Shown: positions 62,158 to 64,000 of the stretch, one piece after another
Layout of the letters: the number at the start of each line of letters is the position of its first letter
How positions within the stretch are numbered: position 1 is the first letter of the stretch
DNA from: an uncultured Bacteroidia bacterium
Lineage (GTDB): Bacteria > Bacteroidota > Bacteroidia > NS11-12g > UBA955
NCBI GenBank assembly: GCA_943788195.1
Contig: CALSPH010000001.1
Span: forward strand, 371,673-435,672
Direction of reading: 5' to 3'
Length of the DNA stretch: 64,000 nucleotides
Translations under genes and position numbers: made by a program
The notes under the pieces: generated by a model
Database searches by the model: none
Told to the model about the DNA's origin: nothing
What the model saw: only the letters and a program-made list of their open reading frames with translations

Positions 62158-62697
62158 ATGACTAAGACACTCAGAACATACGAACTCAATGAATTTCAAA
62201 AGAAGATGATTTCAGATATTAAGTCTCTTCCAAGAAAGAACCTCCACTACATCACAGCTCAGCAATCCGACAAGCACCTCAACCTTACTTTGCCTCAAAT
62301 GAAGAAAGCCATTAGACTAGCTATAAGACGATATATTAGAGAAGCCAACCTCAACTACTACTCAGGTCTAGAAAATGAACTGGTGAAGTTCTATTGTGTG
62401 TTTGAGACAAAGAAAGAGTTCAGTCTGTCGCAGCGTTCAGCCAAAACGTTAAATGATGAGGTTAATATGGGGCTTCACTTTCATCTTTTCATTTCTTGTC
62501 CAGACAATTATCCTTGGATATGTTTCACATCGTTGTCTTATCAGATTTTAATAGAGTTATCCTCATTTCCCAAGAAGCAAAGATGTATTTCTAAGTATGG
62601 ATATTTCGAGATTGAAGACCTAGAAGAAGACTTCGTTCAATACCACACTAAACAACAAGACATCTTTTCTCGGGAAATGATAACGACATCAATCTAA
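62158..62697 (+). CDS. Putative HUH endonuclease (Rep-like)
   Basis: A 179-aa protein. The key feature is His107-Phe-His109 within GLHFHLFISC, a His-hydrophobic-His metal site flanked by hydrophobic strands as in HUH endonucleases. The strand KFYCVFETKKE (77-87) could be motif I. Tyr162 in QYHTKQQ gives a YxxK arrangement (Tyr162, Lys165), as in motif III of rolling-circle Rep proteins. No helicase domain follows. Such enzymes nick one strand and stay bound through the tyrosine, starting rolling-circle replication or transposition. An IS200-type transposase is less likely because the rest of that fold and the terminal hairpins are not recognised. A hairpin lies directly upstream. Confidence 0.6.
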   Translation: MTKTLRTYELNEFQKKMISDIKSLPRKNLHYITAQQSDKHLNLTLPQMKKAIRLAIRRYIREANLNYYSGLENELVKFYCVFETKKEFSLSQRSAKTLNDEVNMGLHFHLFISCPDNYPWICFTSLSYQILIELSSFPKKQRCISKYGYFEIEDLEEDFVQYHTKQQDIFSREMITTSI

Positions 62698-63212
62698 TTC
62701 TTCTCGATTATCAATGAAATGTTTAATCTCACCTGAATCTTCATTCCTCAATTCATAATTAACCTTAAGCACTTTGAATTTATCTTTGCTTTTAACTTCA
62801 AGAACTATATTGATATAAACACGCCCCTCCCTGTAAAAGCATCTCAGTTTATCACTCTTCGTATAAAATTGAATTTTGACATCAAAGTCTGGAAGCTCTT
62901 CACTCAACAAATAAAGCAACTTATCGATCGCTTCATCAAAGAAGTTTTGAAATTGAATTTCTCTGGACTTAGCTAAATACCCATTAATAAGTCTTGTCTT
63001 ATCCTTACAGCTGAATAAAATCTGAAACGAGCCGTCTATTTTAACGACTACTATGTCTTTGTATGCATAGTGGAAAGTTTCAGTTAGATGTTTTACCCAG
63101 AAATCTTTGTGAAAGAATTGTCCATCTTTACAAACTTTATCATCGAAGACTTCATCATTTGCGTCAATGACGGATATTTGAACTATCTCTCCAATCTGTT
63201 TGACCAGATCAT
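62689..63212 (-). pseudogene. Hypothetical protein with a start codon lost by a 1-bp shift
   Basis: The frame is open on the minus strand from 63219 to the stop at 62689 (176 codons), but the first 100 codons contain no ATG, GTG or TTG. Its start region reads CCAGTAAATGATCTGGTCAA. The ATG at 63212-63210 is one base out of frame: ATG-G-ATCTG would give MDLVKQIGEIVQIS and the rest of the protein. A single lost G at that spot therefore explains the missing start. The product looks like a real protein (mixed hydrophobic strands and lysine/glutamate helices, KIQFYTKSDKLRCFYREGRVYINIVLEV) but I know no family. Its 3' end overlaps the HUH gene by 9 bp. Confidence 0.6.
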
Positions 63213-63219
63213 TTACTGG

Positions 63220-63422
63220 TTATAACTATTTTCCTAGGACGCAATGTAAGGGGGGGGAGATAGGTCTATAGTTTTTTGATCTCTTTTAAGATTTCACTAT
63301 CTGCTTTAGGTAGCGCTAAGGCCATCACTATTAAATATAGCTCTATATATCTCGTGGGACTTTGCTCATGTACTTTTTAGAGCTACTTTCAACACTTCAT
63401 AAAATCATTTATTATGTTGTTT
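63220..63422. other. Gene-free 203-bp stretch with an inverted repeat and a G-run
   Basis: No supported gene. It contains eight G in a row (63250-63257) and an 8-bp inverted repeat, TAGCTCTA (63338-63345) and TAGAGCTA (63378-63385), separated by 32 bp, which could terminate the minus-strand gene ending at 63423 or serve as an operator. Confidence 0.45.
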
Positions 63423-64000
63423 TTAATAGGTGTAGAAACTTGTAACTTTACCATTAACTACAGTTATAGACAATCGGGATTGACTGTCCAACTTGCTTTG
63501 ACAATATAAGGTATAAGAGGAAGAAGTTTCACTTTTTTCATTTATACTCCATAAAGCTAAAACCAGACTAAGTAATTCCTCTGGCATACCGACACGAGGA
63601 CTGAAATTATAGGCGGCATCCACATTGGCCTTACCGTATTTGGCTGCAAGTTCTTGCTTTTCAGCCTCAAGCCTTTCCTTTTCCTTCTCCTTATATTCCG
63701 CGCTAAAAAGTACTCTTTCGTATTGAACCATATTATTATGGATAAAAAGCTTATACAGAACTTCTATATCACGACCAACAGCTGAATACCAGTTTTTTTC
63801 TGAAGTGAAAGAAGGGGCCGTCTGTTTTTCAAATAAAAATAAAAATCTTTCAATGTCTTTTTGATATTCATTATCAATCAACCATAAAATTTTAGTCTCA
63901 TCTATATCAACTACCTTCACTTGGCCATCAACAACTTCTTTCCTTTTTGAGTAAAACAGATTTATTTTTATTGGTCTTTTTAAAATGACAGTACCACCTT
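63423..64000 (-). CDS. Protein of unknown function, C-terminal part (continues past the window)
   Basis: The frame stays open to the right edge of the window; the in-frame GTG at 63920 is not a real start because coding-like sequence (GGTVILKRPIKINLFYSKRK) continues upstream. At least 191 residues are visible. A charged helix (EKEKERLEAEKQELAAKYGKANVDAAYNFS) lies in the middle; the C-terminus is strand-like (SRLSITVVNGKVTSFYTY). No family recognised. It belongs to the element that interrupts yifB. Confidence 0.55.
   Translation of the reverse strand, partial: GGTVILKRPIKINLFYSKRKEVVDGQVKVVDIDETKILWLIDNEYQKDIERFLFLFEKQTAPSFTSEKNWYSAVGRDIEVLYKLFIHNNMVQYERVLFSAEYKEKEKERLEAEKQELAAKYGKANVDAAYNFSPRVGMPEELLSLVLALWSINEKSETSSSYTLYCQSKLDSQSRLSITVVNGKVTSFYTY

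Larger units (their letters stand above)
61264..64000. mobile_element. Left part of an integrated element interrupting yifB/comM
   Basis: From about 61264 the sequence departs from yifB and holds small overlapping genes, strong palindromes, a HUH-like protein gene and proteins I do not recognise. None of these resembles the surrounding housekeeping genes. The right end lies outside the window, and no integrase or transposase is seen, so the type (ssDNA phage, plasmid-like element, ICE remnant) is open. The left boundary is defined only by the loss of YifB homology. The element probably uses a HUH Rep for replication, as inferred from the gene at 62158. Confidence 0.6.

Noticed and set aside
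62150..63238. CCTAGG hexamers flanking the HUH-like gene module (62150-62155 and 63233-63238)
   Set aside because: Only six bases match and the flanks differ; the hexamer is a palindrome and two copies in about 1 kb are weak evidence for element ends.
63250..63257. Eight-G run as a phase-variation switch for the start-less gene
   Set aside because: The frame leading through the run hits a stop (TAA) directly before the open frame, so changing the run length cannot place the gene in frame.

Overview
The window reads as chromosomal DNA of a low-GC Bacteroidetes (Flavobacteriia/Cytophagia-like). Three lines support this. Many genes are preceded by the phylum-specific -7 promoter element TAnnTTTG. 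Three large secreted proteins end in type IX secretion (T9SS) sorting domains. Many families are typical of the phylum: fused E1 alpha/beta dehydrogenase, SbsA-like Ig lipoprotein, DUF5723 barrel, M16 peptidase pair and a YbeY with a changed third metal ligand. No rRNA, tRNA or CRISPR array was found.

Layout. 1-6.4 kb: end of pssA, purS, then a fatty-acid operon (DUF177-rpmF-plsX-fabH-accB-accC-accA). 6.4-15.4 kb: mixed single genes (secreted hypotheticals, a frameshifted YCF48-like propeller, ssb, a fatty acid desaturase, dgkA, an outer-membrane DUF5723 protein, yicC, an EamA transporter). 15.4-24.8 kb: sugar and envelope genes (ugd, DegT aminotransferase, asnB, GT4), ridA, a K+ channel and a dicarboxylate symporter. 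24.8-38.2 kb: housekeeping (RluB-type synthase, M16 pair, T9SS client, ybeY, mnmG, lipoprotein, pheS, E1 fusion, xth). 38.2-57.5 kb: mostly minus strand, with two very large T9SS clients flanking a Wzm/Wzt-type polysaccharide export cluster, then comF, GT4, FkbM, a second asnB and a DUF4468-like secreted protein. 57.5-61.3 kb: M1 peptidase, a PLP enzyme and a truncated yifB/comM. 61.3-64 kb: accessory DNA that interrupts yifB.

The two strongest unexplained signals are these. (1) Around 30-34.3 kb there are two perfect 14-bp palindromes matching the ParB site parS, 835 bp apart, beside mnmG (gidA). About 3 kb further on is a 344-bp AT-rich gene-free region with five DnaA-box-like nonamers. Together they suggest a replication-origin/partition locus. 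(2) From about 61.27 kb, yifB breaks off just after the HHTISDVA motif. What follows is a compact set of overlapping small genes (acidic-repeat protein, HTH protein, 50-aa coiled coil), nested palindromes, a hairpin, and a 179-aa protein with an HFH motif and a downstream YxxK, consistent with a HUH endonuclease. This looks like the end of a small integrated replicon (plasmid or ssDNA phage-like); the rest lies outside the window.

A third general observation is that at least six genes have their start codon only 4-5 nt after TAnnTTTG, which predicts leaderless transcripts.
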